Shown here one piece after another: positions 1 through 20,000 of a stretch of 64,000 nt of DNA. Position 1 is the first letter of the stretch. The number at the start of each line of letters is the position of its first letter. Under the pieces are notes generated by a model. The model made no database searches and was not told the origin of the DNA. It saw nothing but the letters and a program-made list of their open reading frames with translations. This stretch comes from Caprimulgus europaeus. Taxonomy: Eukaryota > Chordata > Aves > Caprimulgiformes > Caprimulgidae. Both the position numbers and the translations under genes were made by a program. The stretch covers positions 13,581,638 through 13,645,637 of the forward strand of contig OU015543.1 in assembly GCA_907165065.1 (NCBI GenBank), written 5' to 3'.

Positions 1-8570
<8,570 letters not shown>

Positions 8571-9670
8571 AAAGCTTCGAGCACTACCAAAAGAAATGGT
8601 CCCCCCAGGACTGTACCCAGTGTCTCACCCACTAACTGCTGAGCTTCACAAACTGTCCCTGTCTCCCTCACTTCTTGCTTGGATTGAGGGGGTCAGGGCT
8701 GATGCTGGATAATATGAATATTCCAATAACTTAAATTCTCTTTGAAAAGAAATTCTTTCTATAAACAGCATCCCTGCAATGGGTCATCATTTCAGTTTTG
8801 GTAGAACATCTTTCTTCATTCTCCTTCTTCCACCACTCCATAAAGAGCTGTCAGGTTATTCATACAGATGCTGATTTGAGAGTTTTTCAGCTGCTATTAG
8901 TTTTCTTGTTTCAAAGCTGCAAAAATATTTAGTGTTAAGTTGAATGGACAAGCGTCATCTAAGATGAATTTCGCTGGCCTGAAAATACTGCCTCGATTCT
9001 GAGCAATGCTGAGCTTTCTGTTTATCCCAGATAAACTTGCAAGTGCGTTGCTCTCAGTTACAGAGCGAGAGTTCTGTTGGGAGGGGAGATTTCCTTCGAG
9101 AAACTCTTAATGATTTTTCACCTACACTAGAAAACATGTCAATGCTTCCATGCATTCAGTCACAGGCCTTTATTTTAGGGTGTTATGTTTACCTGGATCC
9201 AGGCTCTTTCTCTCTGGTCTCTGTTTCCTGATGTGTTTCCCACTTGTGCATGATCTGGCTTTGGGATCCAGTGTTATCATAGCAGTAAACCTCTACTTCA
9301 TGCAAATATTGCTGCTTGTCCAGTCTTACTGCCATAGTGTGTGATGGTTTTCCAACATGTGCAACAGTTGCTTTTGGTAGCATGGACAAATGCCATAAAA
9401 TACCACCCGAGTCCTGTGGAAGAGCTGAAGGCAGCCAGTCTAGGTGTCTGCTTTCCAGATGTGTTTATTCTGCTTTTCCTTTTATAAGGGGGTTAAAGGT
9501 GGCAGCCCAGCTGTGTGCATGCTTTGTGTTAATGAAAGGAGATGTGCACTGCATTTTCTGAAGTCATGCAGCCTTGCATTCATCTAATCCATAAGGCAAG
9601 CTAAGAACGTTGATCCAGCCCTGACTGGTCTAGCAACTGACTACAGATGTTACTGTTAATGTGTTGATGC

Positions 9671-9690
9671 TTTTTTTTTTTTTTTTTTTT
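9671..9690. repeat. Poly(T) tract, 20 bases
   Basis: Uninterrupted T20 on the plus strand, about 20 bases before the ATTAAA at 9710. It is a simple repeat. Confidence 0.9.
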
Positions 9691-9709
9691 AAGTTGTTAT
9701 ATCTAGTGC

Positions 9710-9715
9710 ATTAAA
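9710..9715 (+). terminator. Candidate poly(A) signal ATTAAA for GPS1
   Basis: The common variant hexamer ATTAAA is followed within 25-45 bases by a T/GT-rich stretch (GTATTTGGAGTTTTGTGTT). It is the first plausible plus-strand signal after the GPS1 stop. It is a candidate only. Confidence 0.45.
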
Positions 9716-11583
9716 CAGCAGGATTAAAAAGCTTCTGAGTATTTGGAGTTTTGTGTTAAAGCTGGGTTTTAGGTATTTTGATCTCAAGCCACTGATTTTT
9801 TGCTAAGCTTGATTATGTTTTGTAGGCTGTTGTATTCTGCTTTCTGATCTGGTTGGAGTTGTAGCTCGGATGAACTGTGAAGAAAGTGCAATTTGAGGAA
9901 ATGTTCCAACAGCAGAATTCCTGGACTGCATTTGCACAGCTGCTAAATTGCAACAGTGCTCTCTCCCTCTGGCTTTCTGTGCTTTATGCAACTTAGGTGC
10001 TGAAAATGGAAGCAGTAGTTCCTGTGAGGTCTTTGGCTAAACATCTTCCATTTGGTATGGAAGAATTCTCCCATTTATGAAGGGAGAAAGGAGAGAGCTA
10101 GTTAATCAAGAACTTTGAGTCAGGCATCACTGATGTCCAGTTTAGGGAGAAAGGCAAGTTGAGTCCTTGGGTAAATTGCTGTATATCCTTGTAGAAATGC
10201 TGGGAAGGTCATTTTAATGCCTTCTGCTTATGCTGAAGGAAAGACATTCAGTCCTACAATACGACTTAAACATTCTTGCTTTCTTCCTAAAATAGGCCAC
10301 TGATACCATTTCTAAGGAAAACACCTTATGCTCTGCTCTTGAAGAGATGGTTTTGCAACCCAATTAAGTGCATCATATCAGCTGGCTGTCTTTGCTTATG
10401 CATGGCTTCCACTCTCTGAATTTTATTAGATGACTTCTGTTCCTTTCTGGAGGCTTTCTACTGGAGGAATCCTCAGCTGTAAAGGGACACCTTCAGCACG
10501 CTGACTTGAGAGTCTCTGCTCTTCCAGACACTAGTGCTTGTCCACTCTTGGGGAGTGGCTGGAAGCACATATCCTTTAGAAGTCTGCATGGAGCCCATGA
10601 GGTGGCAACAGCAATTTCGAGCTCTTGCTGTGGCCCGAGGGAGTTCCACAGCTGGGGCAGAGGTCGTCGGTGTCTTCTCTCTAGACAAAATGCTTACAGC
10701 CTGTGTTGGACAGATCGAGCTTTCTCTTTTATTGCTTAGTTCATTGGCATTGTTTAAGCATAGGGTATGCTTTTGTATAGAATTACTGACATACAACTCT
10801 TTCCTTTAGCCCATGAAAGAAGCTGCTGTTGCTTTAGGATCTTAAGAGGTAGATGCAAGTCAGGGCTGTCCAGGCGTACTTCTAGACATAGTTCAGTGCC
10901 TGCTTCAGTCCTAACTACCCACCAGTCAAAAAATCAGGAAATGCAGCACAGCACAGATAGAGGTCTGTATAACTTGCATTCATAAGCAGTTTCCCACAGT
11001 GAAAGATTATTCTTGCTTTAAATTTCTAAGCAATTTCCCAAGTAATAAATGGAAAAATAGTGACTTGCATAGAATTAATTTCCAGTGATTCCCTGTGACC
11101 ACCAAGGTAGTTCAGGGGGTGAAATTCTGTAGCATTTTGGTATGTCTAAGATGTGTTTAGAGGAACTTAAGTGGATTTCCTGAATTTGGCAGCACCTTTT
11201 TGTTGATGAAGAAAGAGATAGCAGTGGTAGGCCATAATTTATGGTGTCCTCATGCTATGTAAATCCAGCTTTCTTTACCAGACCTAGCTAGGGATAAAGG
11301 AAAATCAGCTGGAAAGAACCTGGTTCTTTTGGTGGAGGCAGTTTTCATTAGCACACATCATTTTAGTGGTAATGTAGAAACTGCTACTATGAAATTGTTT
11401 TTGGAGTTATTGGAGATGATTGGTTATTATCTGGCCAGAACTTGTCCAGCATAGTAGTCTGTGTTGCTGTAGAGGGAGGTCTGTAAGAGGTGGAAGTTAC
11501 ATTACTGCATGGACTGTGGCTGGTGCAACAGCTGGTTGTAAGCTCCTGTCACCTGAGAGACGTCAGTGAATGAGGGAGAGAGT

Positions 11584-11589
11584 AATAAA
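11584..11589 (+). terminator. Candidate poly(A) signal AATAAA with GT-rich downstream element
   Basis: The canonical hexamer is followed at once by a long GT-rich run (11591-11631, GTCTGTCTGTGTGCTGTG and beyond), the pattern of an efficient cleavage site. It lies 3 kb past the GPS1 stop. It could serve a distal GPS1 isoform or an unannotated transcript. Confidence 0.4.
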
Positions 11590-11862
11590 GGTCTGTCTGT
11601 GTGCTGTGCCATGCATGTGTGGTCTGTGCAGGTTCTGGGACCCTGCCATAACGGTCTCATGTTAACTTCCTAACACAGTTGAAATTTCAGCGTTGTTCCA
11701 TCCTCTGGACAGCTCTCAAAACTGCCACTGAATAATGTATTATTTCTGGTAATGTGCAATTAATATAAACTTTCATCAAAAAAATGAGGAAACTTTAATA
11801 ATAGCAACAGTGCTTCTGACAGACCCACCGTGCATGGGTAGAAAGTGCTGGTCAAACATGGG

Positions 11863-11887
11863 TTTGTTTATTTATTTATTTATTTTT
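11863..11887. repeat. (TTTA)n microsatellite
   Basis: About five TTTA units in the GPS1-DUS1L intergenic region. Simple repeat. Confidence 0.85.
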
Positions 11888-13662
11888 CTAAGAGTAAAGT
11901 TTCAGCCAATGTAATTTGGCTATTCAAGGTTCTTATGCCTTCTCTTAATTTCTTTTTTATATGAAGCAGATGAAAATGGGGGAGCAGTGTACTCCACAGG
12001 ACAGTGAGTGCTCTTAGTATTTTCTTGTGCCACCCCCTTCTCACTAATACAAGCCAACGTTTAATTTTTTCAGTAGTCCATCAACTGAATTTGCAGTAGA
12101 GTAAAAAACACCAAACTGGTATGGCACTGACTTCTGCTTATCTCTGATGCTGTTAGGGAAGAGAGGATGAATTGCTCTGTGCTTTGCAGATGAGCTTTGT
12201 TCTTCAACTAGTATTATTTTGGCTTCTGCATTCCTATAGATCTGTGAATTCCATTCAACATTGCATAGGTACTGATAGAACAACCTAGCTTCAGATTATC
12301 TCGTAGGATTAACTTGATCAGGCTAAATTAATTAGGGAACAGAAACTGGCTAATGAGGTATATGAACCTCTAAGAGAAATGTATGAGATTCAGTAGTAGT
12401 TTGGTAAATTTGTAATGCAAGTAAGACAGTTTATTGATAGCAAAGAAATAATAGGCTTCAGTAGACAGACTAAAAGCTACAGACTGAAGGAGAGCAGCAT
12501 TAGCAAGAGATTGTCTAATTCAGACAAGAATTCAAGTGGCAAAACCTGAAACTCTGTCCTATGTTGTAGATCAGGCTAGGTAGTCTTGTCCTTGATCCCA
12601 CAGATACCACTGTTTCAGTTCTCTAATACTTCTACAGCTCTAGCTTGGACTATGATACTCCGTGTGCCTGTAGTTTATGTAACTGTGAAGTCTGTGCATA
12701 CATAAAGTTTGTACCCTGTAAATACATGCTGAGGTCCAGGGTTTTCAATCTTTGTTTTGATATACTTCTCTTTTTTCCCTCTTTTTAATTATCTGATCTC
12801 TCATAAGCTGTTTGCCAGATAAAGGCAGTTAGCTTTCGTTTTGTCAGGGGAACTACTACTACTTTTTCTTGTGTGCTGCTAAAATGGATTTGGATACCAG
12901 AGTCCAATGTCCCTCAAACCCAGAGACTGAGGATGGTTTTCACCATCATTCTACACATGCAGAGCACTGCCTTTTCCTCCTCCTACTGCCATTAAAATTA
13001 AATAGCGTGTATCTTCTTGAGGGCCTGTGAAACAAACAAAATAGGACATTACCTTGCTGAGCTGGCAGGTTGCAATTTTTTTTTTTTTATTAGAGATAAA
13101 CAAGATAATTAGTATATTGCCTAGCCTGAGAGTGATCTTTAGTTAGTGTAGGTGCAGGTGTGCCCAGCATGAATGGAAAATGGCTCGGCTTTAGTCATGT
13201 TGTAATAGTGCCTGCTAATTCACAAGCATTCTTTATGAAGGAATTGATACACTGATCACCTTTATCTTACTAATTGCAAGGTTATAATCTTCTAGAATGA
13301 TTGTTGAAAGTTCAGGTTGCAACTTTTTTTCCCATTAGTATGGTGATTTGTAGTTAGATGCACAGGAGTTTTGTGTTGCAGCACCTAACTGACCAGTATT
13401 CCAGTCTTGTGTTAGGACCATTGCAGTCTTCTGCCATATCATGGACAAGACCTAACAAGATAAGTGGTCATCTGCTTGCATTACCCATTAAGAAATGCCT
13501 TGGAACGTGGGGTGAGGACAAATATGCTTTAAATACTAATCGTGTATAGAAATGTGTCCATTTAATATTCTCAAGTGTATGGCCCTTCCTGAGTTTAGGA
13601 GCCTAAAACCAGCTTGATCCTTTCTTCACACTGGTAAGTGATTCTGTGATGAGACTGTACTA

Positions 13663-13713
13663 AAGGTATGGGCATGTTAAATGTGGACTTTGAGACAGTG
13701 TTAAGATTCTTAA
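13663..13713 (+). repeat. Second copy of the GPS1 intron segment
   Basis: This is 47/51 identical to 7758-7808 without gaps. No GPS1 exon sequence other than the shared AAG accompanies it, so it is not a processed copy of the mRNA. It may be a small duplicated fragment or a member of a dispersed family I do not recognise. Confidence 0.85.
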
Positions 13714-15074
13714 GTCTAAAATCCCACTGTGTGGTTAAGAATATAACCTGCATCTCTCACACAGCACCAGTCCACTGCGTGTTGTACAGTGGCTGTTTCT
13801 CATGCAGACGCCTTTTCTGTGTAAATTTTCCTCGGCACAGCGAGCAGGAGAATGACTGAACTTTCTGATGCTTTTGGGAAAATGTGTTAGCAGGAAGGGG
13901 TCAGGTAAGCAGTTTGAAATTCCATTATAATGAACGTTTAGCTTTTTATTAGAAGAGGGGCTTTTTGAACAGCCCAGGGATCTCTGAGTACTTGATCGCT
14001 TTAAAGCGTGTGCTGTGTGAGGGAAGAAGGGGACTATTTCCATAGGAGGTGGGAGATGGGGTTTCAAATTCCCATCTTTGGAACTTCCAAGGCAGAGTAT
14101 TTTTAAACTTGGTTCTCCCACACTAATCACTGGGCTATTTGGTAAATGCCACACCCTTTCCCTCGCCCTCGGTTTCTGTGCTGGTTCCAACTCAAAAGGC
14201 AAGCTAGACTAACACCTACATACCAGCTTAGTGTCTAAACTTGATTTGAATAGAGGGTGGTCAGAAATTACAAAGCTGCTGAAAGTCTTGGTTAACAAGC
14301 TGATTGAGGTTGGAAGATGCTGTTCGCAGAACATCATGGCAAAATAAAGTAACAAGCAAATGGAATGGGAAGACTCAGTAGGAGGGTGAGAACTACTTTT
14401 ATTGTCATAATCTGTAGAAAGCCAGAACTGTTAGGCAGCATTTAAGTTCAGCCTCCAAATGTGTGTGAAATTCTTACCTCTTGTGGTTCCCTCTAGAGGA
14501 CTTGGTGTGAATGAATGGGAACAGCCAGATAAAAGCTGACTGGATGGAGACAGGGGGGCGGAGGGAGATGGAGGTGCACACAATCATGTGCTAGGGAAGG
14601 TGCTTGAAGAAACAGCATGGAAAACTGGAACACAGCCCTGAACAGAGCCAGTACGAGGGTGACTGAGGTAAGGGTAGGCCAAGGCCTCTGTTTCACATAC
14701 AGTGCCCTGCTCTGTTACAGTGCTCAAACCTGTTACTCGTTTGTGGGCTCAACTTGTTATTAATGCTTTGAACGAGAATGTGTAAGTCTACAGCTACTAG
14801 TAGGTAGTAGGTTAGGGTGTTTTTTTCAGCATACTGTTCCATGACTGTAACCTGTAACAGTTTGTAATACAGGTTAGGAAATACAAATTGATCTTGCCAG
14901 GGCTCAAGGGGGTGGGGGGGCATGTGTATATGTGCATGCACGAACACACACAGAGCATAAGCAGGGAATGGTTGTTGAGAAGTCTAAAAAAGAAGAAAAG
15001 CTAAAAATTGTTTATAAAATAATCAGGGCATGTTGTTATCTCCTGATTCCTGAAAGTGCTGTGTTTCTGTCATT

Positions 15075-15092
15075 AAAAAAAAAAAAAAAAAG
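15075..15092. repeat. Poly(A) tract, 18 bases
   Basis: Uninterrupted A18 on the plus strand in the intergenic region. No retroposed gene is recognisable on its 5' side. Confidence 0.9.
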
Positions 15093-16021
15093 TCTTGAGC
15101 CCCTCTTTTGATTGGGGAGTGGGCCAGGGAAGGGCTTTCCCTGTTTTCAGAAATGCACAGTGCTGCATTTGTCTTCAGCCCTTGGAGGCACTTTTGAATT
15201 TTGGTTTATTAACAGAAATTATAATTTGGTTTAGTAATCTTTCTTCACCAAGTCAAGGGTTCTTACGTGCTGAGAAGACACTCTGCCAGTGCTTTATGCA
15301 GACCTAGTATTCTGAGTGCTGGGTTTCCTGTTTATTTCTTTTCAGACCCAGCTTAACTTCAAAAAAGGAATACCTGACAGATGCTGGCAGGCAGAGGAAG
15401 AGTATCTGCAATCAGAATTCTAGAAAAATAAATATTAGCCAGATGAAACATCAAGGAAAGAACCAATAAAAGTCTCCCTCCTGGCTCCTGTCCTCCCAGT
15501 TGTGTTCAGAACAGCTCTACCCTGTCCAACATTGATGCTAACTGCTCTATTTTATTTTACATTTGTGTCAGGGACACAGCTCCAGTCTGTGGAGGTTCTC
15601 TTGCACCGACTGAACCTAAGAGCACCTAGAACCAGCTAGGACAAGATGAGCTGTTCTGTTTGTGAAATGAAGCAGGTCCCCACCCAGCCAAACCCTTAAA
15701 ACCATCAACTGTTCAGAGAGGTGGCAATACAGAGTATCCATGCCGAATGTTTTACTACATACTGCAAGATGGTCAATTTGCTAAACATTGTGTTGGCAAT
15801 TTGCTTACAAAACTGACACCTTGACCACAACATAATTTATTTTAGGGGCCAGTGCAGTCCTGCAGCAGGCTGTTAGAGAAATGTTAGGCTACAAGCCAGC
15901 CTAGAGTAAGTTCAAACAACAAAAAACCAAAAGACCAGTTATGAATAAAGTCTGCCTCCATGGAGGCAAACTCACTGGCCCTTTTAGAGGGGCAGGAACA
16001 GTTGCTCAGGACCCTGGCCTG

Positions 16022-16132
16022 TCACATCCGTCTGCCCCCTGTTTCCCCCTTCCCCACCCCCCCACCATTACCCTACCCGCCCCCCTGCTTCCTCCCCCCT
16101 CTTCCTCCCCCTCTTCTTTTCCTCCACTTGCC
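16022..16132 (-). repeat. C-rich tract, G-rich on the minus strand (possible G-quadruplex)
   Basis: About 110 bases are almost pure pyrimidine on the plus strand with many runs of 4-7 C. The minus strand therefore carries many runs of four or more G with short spacers, which fits the pattern for G-quadruplex formation. It lies about 0.9 kb past the inferred DUS1L cleavage site on the DUS1L coding strand. Confidence 0.6.
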
Positions 16133-16826
16133 TTGGAAGACCTCCTAATTTTACAGCTGGATGGCTTGACTTCCATTTCTTCAGTCTATTAAACAGCTGC
16201 ATGCTATTGCTTGATTTTTAATTTTTTTTTGTCTGCTGACATTTTTTTACAGCATAGTGAACACTAGAAGGCTACACTGACCAAGTGCCCAGGAGACACA
16301 AGAAAAAGCCCCTGGGAAAAAAGGGTCAAATCTTGGTAGTGTAGACCTGCATCTAGTTTTGACACACTTCTCACCTAATTTATCAGGTGGGAAGGAGGAA
16401 GAATGCTCATATGATTAAGTATGAGACTTTAGGCAGGGAAAGGTTCAAGGACTTGGTTCTAACTTAGCACATACTTTCAGACAACCCTCTATTAAAATAG
16501 AGATTTGGCTCATGGAAGACCATTAAGCTTTACCATACTGTATAAAACTAATAATTGTTAGTACACAATGTGGTCATAGCAACATCTTACAGTTTTACAT
16601 TCATGTTTTCAAAGTACTGCTAGACTCCTTTCTGCATTGAAAACACAGCATGCTGAAACTCAACAAGTGTGACACATTTTCTTAGTGAAGAATTGATACT
16701 GCTATTTTTAGCATACCAGGAGGCTGTTCCAATACAGGACACTTATTCCTCAATATTAAAAACAGGACATGAAAGGTTAATGAACATAGAAGAGGCAAAT
16801 TGTGATGGCAGCTTATATAGGTTGCC

Positions 16827-16842
16827 CACACACACACACACA
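16827..16842. repeat. (CA)8 microsatellite
   Basis: Eight CA units followed by a short A run, just past the inferred DUS1L 3' end. Simple repeat. Confidence 0.85.
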
Positions 16843-16909
16843 AAAAAACCCCTCAGCATTTTCAGTCTTTAAAACACAGCATGAGAAATTTAATTGCATC
16901 CTTTTTTTT

Positions 16910-16915
16910 TTTATT
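16910..16915 (-). terminator. Candidate poly(A) signal AATAAA for DUS1L
   Basis: The minus strand reads AATAAA here, about 175 bases after the DUS1L stop at 17090-17092. A T/G-rich stretch (TGCTGTGTTTT) follows in transcript direction. It gives DUS1L a short 3' UTR, about 16890-17089. The assignment is inferred from position. Confidence 0.6.
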
Positions 16916-17089
16916 TCAAATGCAGGATAATTCCCTGAGTAAGCAGCTTTTTACTTAAATAAAACTTTTCCAGAACTTAAAATAAACCTGTGGAACAAGT
17001 TCAGACAGCTGACAGTGAGCTGGAGGTGCACGTTCTCTGGCCCAGGGAAGTAGAGGCCTGGCAGGAGCTCTCTGTTCATTTCCAAAGCT

Positions 17090-20000
17090 TCACACCGTGC
17101 TGTTATCAGCCGCCTCCAGTACTGCAGTCTCCCCCCCAGCTACAGCTCTTCTCCGACTGGTATCTGGGGTTTGTATTACTCTTTGACTACTCTGCCATGA
17201 AAGGGATTTTTCATATTTGGTCTTAAAAAGTAATCCATGACCTGAAGAAGCCAGGATGGAGGGAAAAAAAAAAAAAGGGAAGGGAAGGGAAGGGAAGGGA
17301 AGGGAAGGGAAGGGAAGGGAAGGGAAGGGAAGGGAAGGGAAGGGAAGGGAAGGGAAGGGAAGGGAAGGGAAGGGAAGGGAAGGGAAGGGAAGGGAAGGGA
17401 AGGGAAGGGAAGGGAAGGGAAGGGAAGGGAAGGGAAGGGAAGGGAAGGGAAGGGAAAAAAAACACAAACCACAAAACTGAAATGAGATGACTGCACTGGT
17501 AAACAGAACAGCTCATTCCTTAGATTTACAAAGCATGAGTCCTCATAATCTGGAAACCAAGCATCCCAAGGCTTTGCAAGCAGAACCAAAATCGTACATA
17601 GAAGGAAGAACAGGTTTTTAAACTTGTACTATAAAATTTTAGATAGCTGTGTTTGTAGATAACGCATACACCCACATCACATAAACCCAAGATCAAATGA
17701 ATGAATATACATGGGAGATAAGACATTTACTCAATGACTTCCAAGTACAGCTACACTTACCTGGACAGTCTGCTGTCTCTTTGAACGCTCTTTTCTTGCA
17801 GCATCCTCGGCACATGTTAAACACACATTTATTGCCCTGGGTTGGGATGGGGGGTGTAAAGAAGCTGGTGTCAGTGAAAATAAAATTATTATTGTTTACT
17901 GTAATAAACAAAACAGTTCAGCTCTGCACATTCAGCCCTTTGGAAAAAAAAACATGAACTCATATATTGGGCACTCACACCTCAGTCTAATGAAGATGAC
18001 AGAGTGGATGTCATATGGGGGAAGGAAGCCCCAGCTATCAGCTGTTTGTACATAGAGAACAAAACAAAACAAAAACCAACCAAAAAAAATTCCACAGTCA
18101 ACTTTTGCAACATCAGCAATCTGCTGGGCAGCCTGAGTTAACTATCTGTAGCTATATCTAAAATAAATGTTACCATAGCAATTACTTTCCTACTTGCATC
18201 TTAAAACATATCCTGAGTAGATATTAAAAGCCAATGTATGACCCCACTTAGGGGACAGCAGCAGTTGTGTCTTGGATAGTTGACAACTTGGCTATACCTG
18301 ACTGGGTGTCTGTGGTGCTTTGGCTCACATGTGCTTAAGAGATCTTTTAAAGTGGGGTCTTGTTTGCTAAGTCTTCCTCCACCCCAGTTAAAAATTCCTT
18401 CATGTTTAGGGAGCCCTTGGTTGAATTTTTTCTTGTTGTGCAAGACTTTGCAGTTGGCCTTGCTGAACCTCATAAGGGTCACACAGACCCCCTTCTCAAG
18501 CTTGTTCAGATCCCTCTGTATGGCATCCCATCCCTCAGGTGCAGTGTCAGCCGCACCACTCTGCTTGGTGTCCTCTGCAAACTTGCTGAGGGTGCACTTC
18601 ATCCCACTGTGTGTCACTGATGAAACAGTACTGGTCCCAGCAGAGACCCCTTAGGGACACCACTTGTCACTAATCTCCATCTGAACATTGATCTTTTGAC
18701 CACTGCATGATCATTTAATTTCCATTTAATAGAAATGGTTTAATGGACACTGGCACTGACGTACCTTCGGGTTTCCACATTGATCACATTTTGCATATTT
18801 GGCTGGAAAAAAGAGAGAGAGACCTGATTTCAGCAATGGTATTTTTATGTGGAAGAAGTAAATAAAAAAAAAAAGGCTCAGTCAAAGCTTGGTGCTTTTC
18901 TAGCCAGAGAGAGACCCTTTCTGAAATATAAATACAGTACCTCGAAGAACAGTGCAAAGGTAAAGATACTTTGACTTTTTAAGTGCCTCTAAGCTAAATC
19001 CAAACAGAAGATTTTAATCCTCAACTCAAGTGTTAGAGAGGAGGTCTTCTACCTGAAATGCATATGAAATTACAATTTTAAGTACTAGTGATAGCTACAA
19101 TTCAGTTTGTAAAGCATTTTGATCTTTAAAAGATGCTTATAGTGGATCAGTAACCTAATTCTTTGATCCTTGTTTTCTTTACTAATTAACATAATTTGAA
19201 TCACATTGCCTACTACCAAAATTTCCCAATAATTCTCCCTCTTCTTAAAGAAGTTTCTACAACTACATAAACTAGGAAAGTAAATAGTGGCAATTTATGT
19301 CAAATATATCAGCAACTTTCCATGCCTTTATGCCAATAAATGAAACTTACGTTTTAAAGATGGATCAAAGCTTTTATTTGGATTTCTTAACTTCTTTTTT
19401 TGCTTATTCTTTGACAGAAGCTCAGAATTTCCATCTTCTTCCTCTTCCAGAGCACGTTTACCTCGCACGCCTTTTTCAGTCTCACTGGCGCCATTCTCCT
19501 TGCATCTCTCCTTTGGCCTGAAACAGTGAGTACCATCGTGAAGGCATTCCCTGGCCACTACTCTGGTTTACAGAAACCTGGGTAAACTGTAAACCTTTCT
19601 ATCATGGCTAAATTATAAGGAAATGGTTTTGCTCTCAGAAGTGGAATAGAATAAACTAATTATTTTGTTAACATTGGCTGTTAACGGACACACTCAGATA
19701 TGTAAGCTGGAAAGTCAATTAAAGTTAGTCGGTTTGTTAAGCACTTGTTAATCTGTTACTCCCAGGTTTTACTTTTTACTTAATTTACTTAAGTATTAAT
19801 CTTGACATGCTCATTCTCTTCTTCAGCCCAATTTTCACAACAGAAAGGGAATGAGTGATCTGAAAAGCTTGTCCATACAACACAAGCATCCTTTATAGAA
19901 TACAATTTAGTTGCCATCTTTGCTACCCTGGCAGTTAGTTACCAGCAGTGTTTGTGTTACATATAACAACAAAGTACTGTCAGGTAGCTTCTCTGTTGCA

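Larger units (their letters stand above)
8571..9735 (+). other. GPS1: Probable GPS1 3' UTR
   Basis: This follows the GPS1 stop codon directly. I see no AATAAA before the ATTAAA at 9710, which is followed by a GT-rich stretch, so the UTR is inferred to run to about 9735. Sequence alone cannot exclude an earlier non-canonical cleavage site or a longer transcript reaching the AATAAA at 11584. Confidence 0.45.
9736..16890. other. Convergent intergenic region between GPS1 and DUS1L
   Basis: I recognise no coding exon, RNA gene or dispersed repeat family across these 7 kb apart from the simple repeats and duplicated segment listed separately. Open frames are short, the longest near 155 codons at 13735-14202 on the minus strand, and none resembles a known protein. 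Several plus-strand AATAAA hexamers occur (11584, 15464), so unannotated non-coding transcripts or long GPS1 3' ends are possible. Confidence 0.6.

Noticed and set aside
13735-14202. 155-codon minus-strand frame in the intergenic region as a novel gene
   Set aside because: No recognisable domain, no supporting splice structure and ordinary composition. Length is within chance expectation for 8 kb of sequence.
17258-17462. CRISPR-like or satellite array
   Set aside because: The unit is 5 bases with no unique spacers, so it is a simple microsatellite in a vertebrate intron.
17176-17589. Long open frames rich in FPSLP or KGREG repeats on both strands
   Set aside because: They are translations of the (GGGAA)n microsatellite, whose 15-base period avoids stops in every frame. 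Only the segment 17090-17241, the last DUS1L exon, is real coding sequence.
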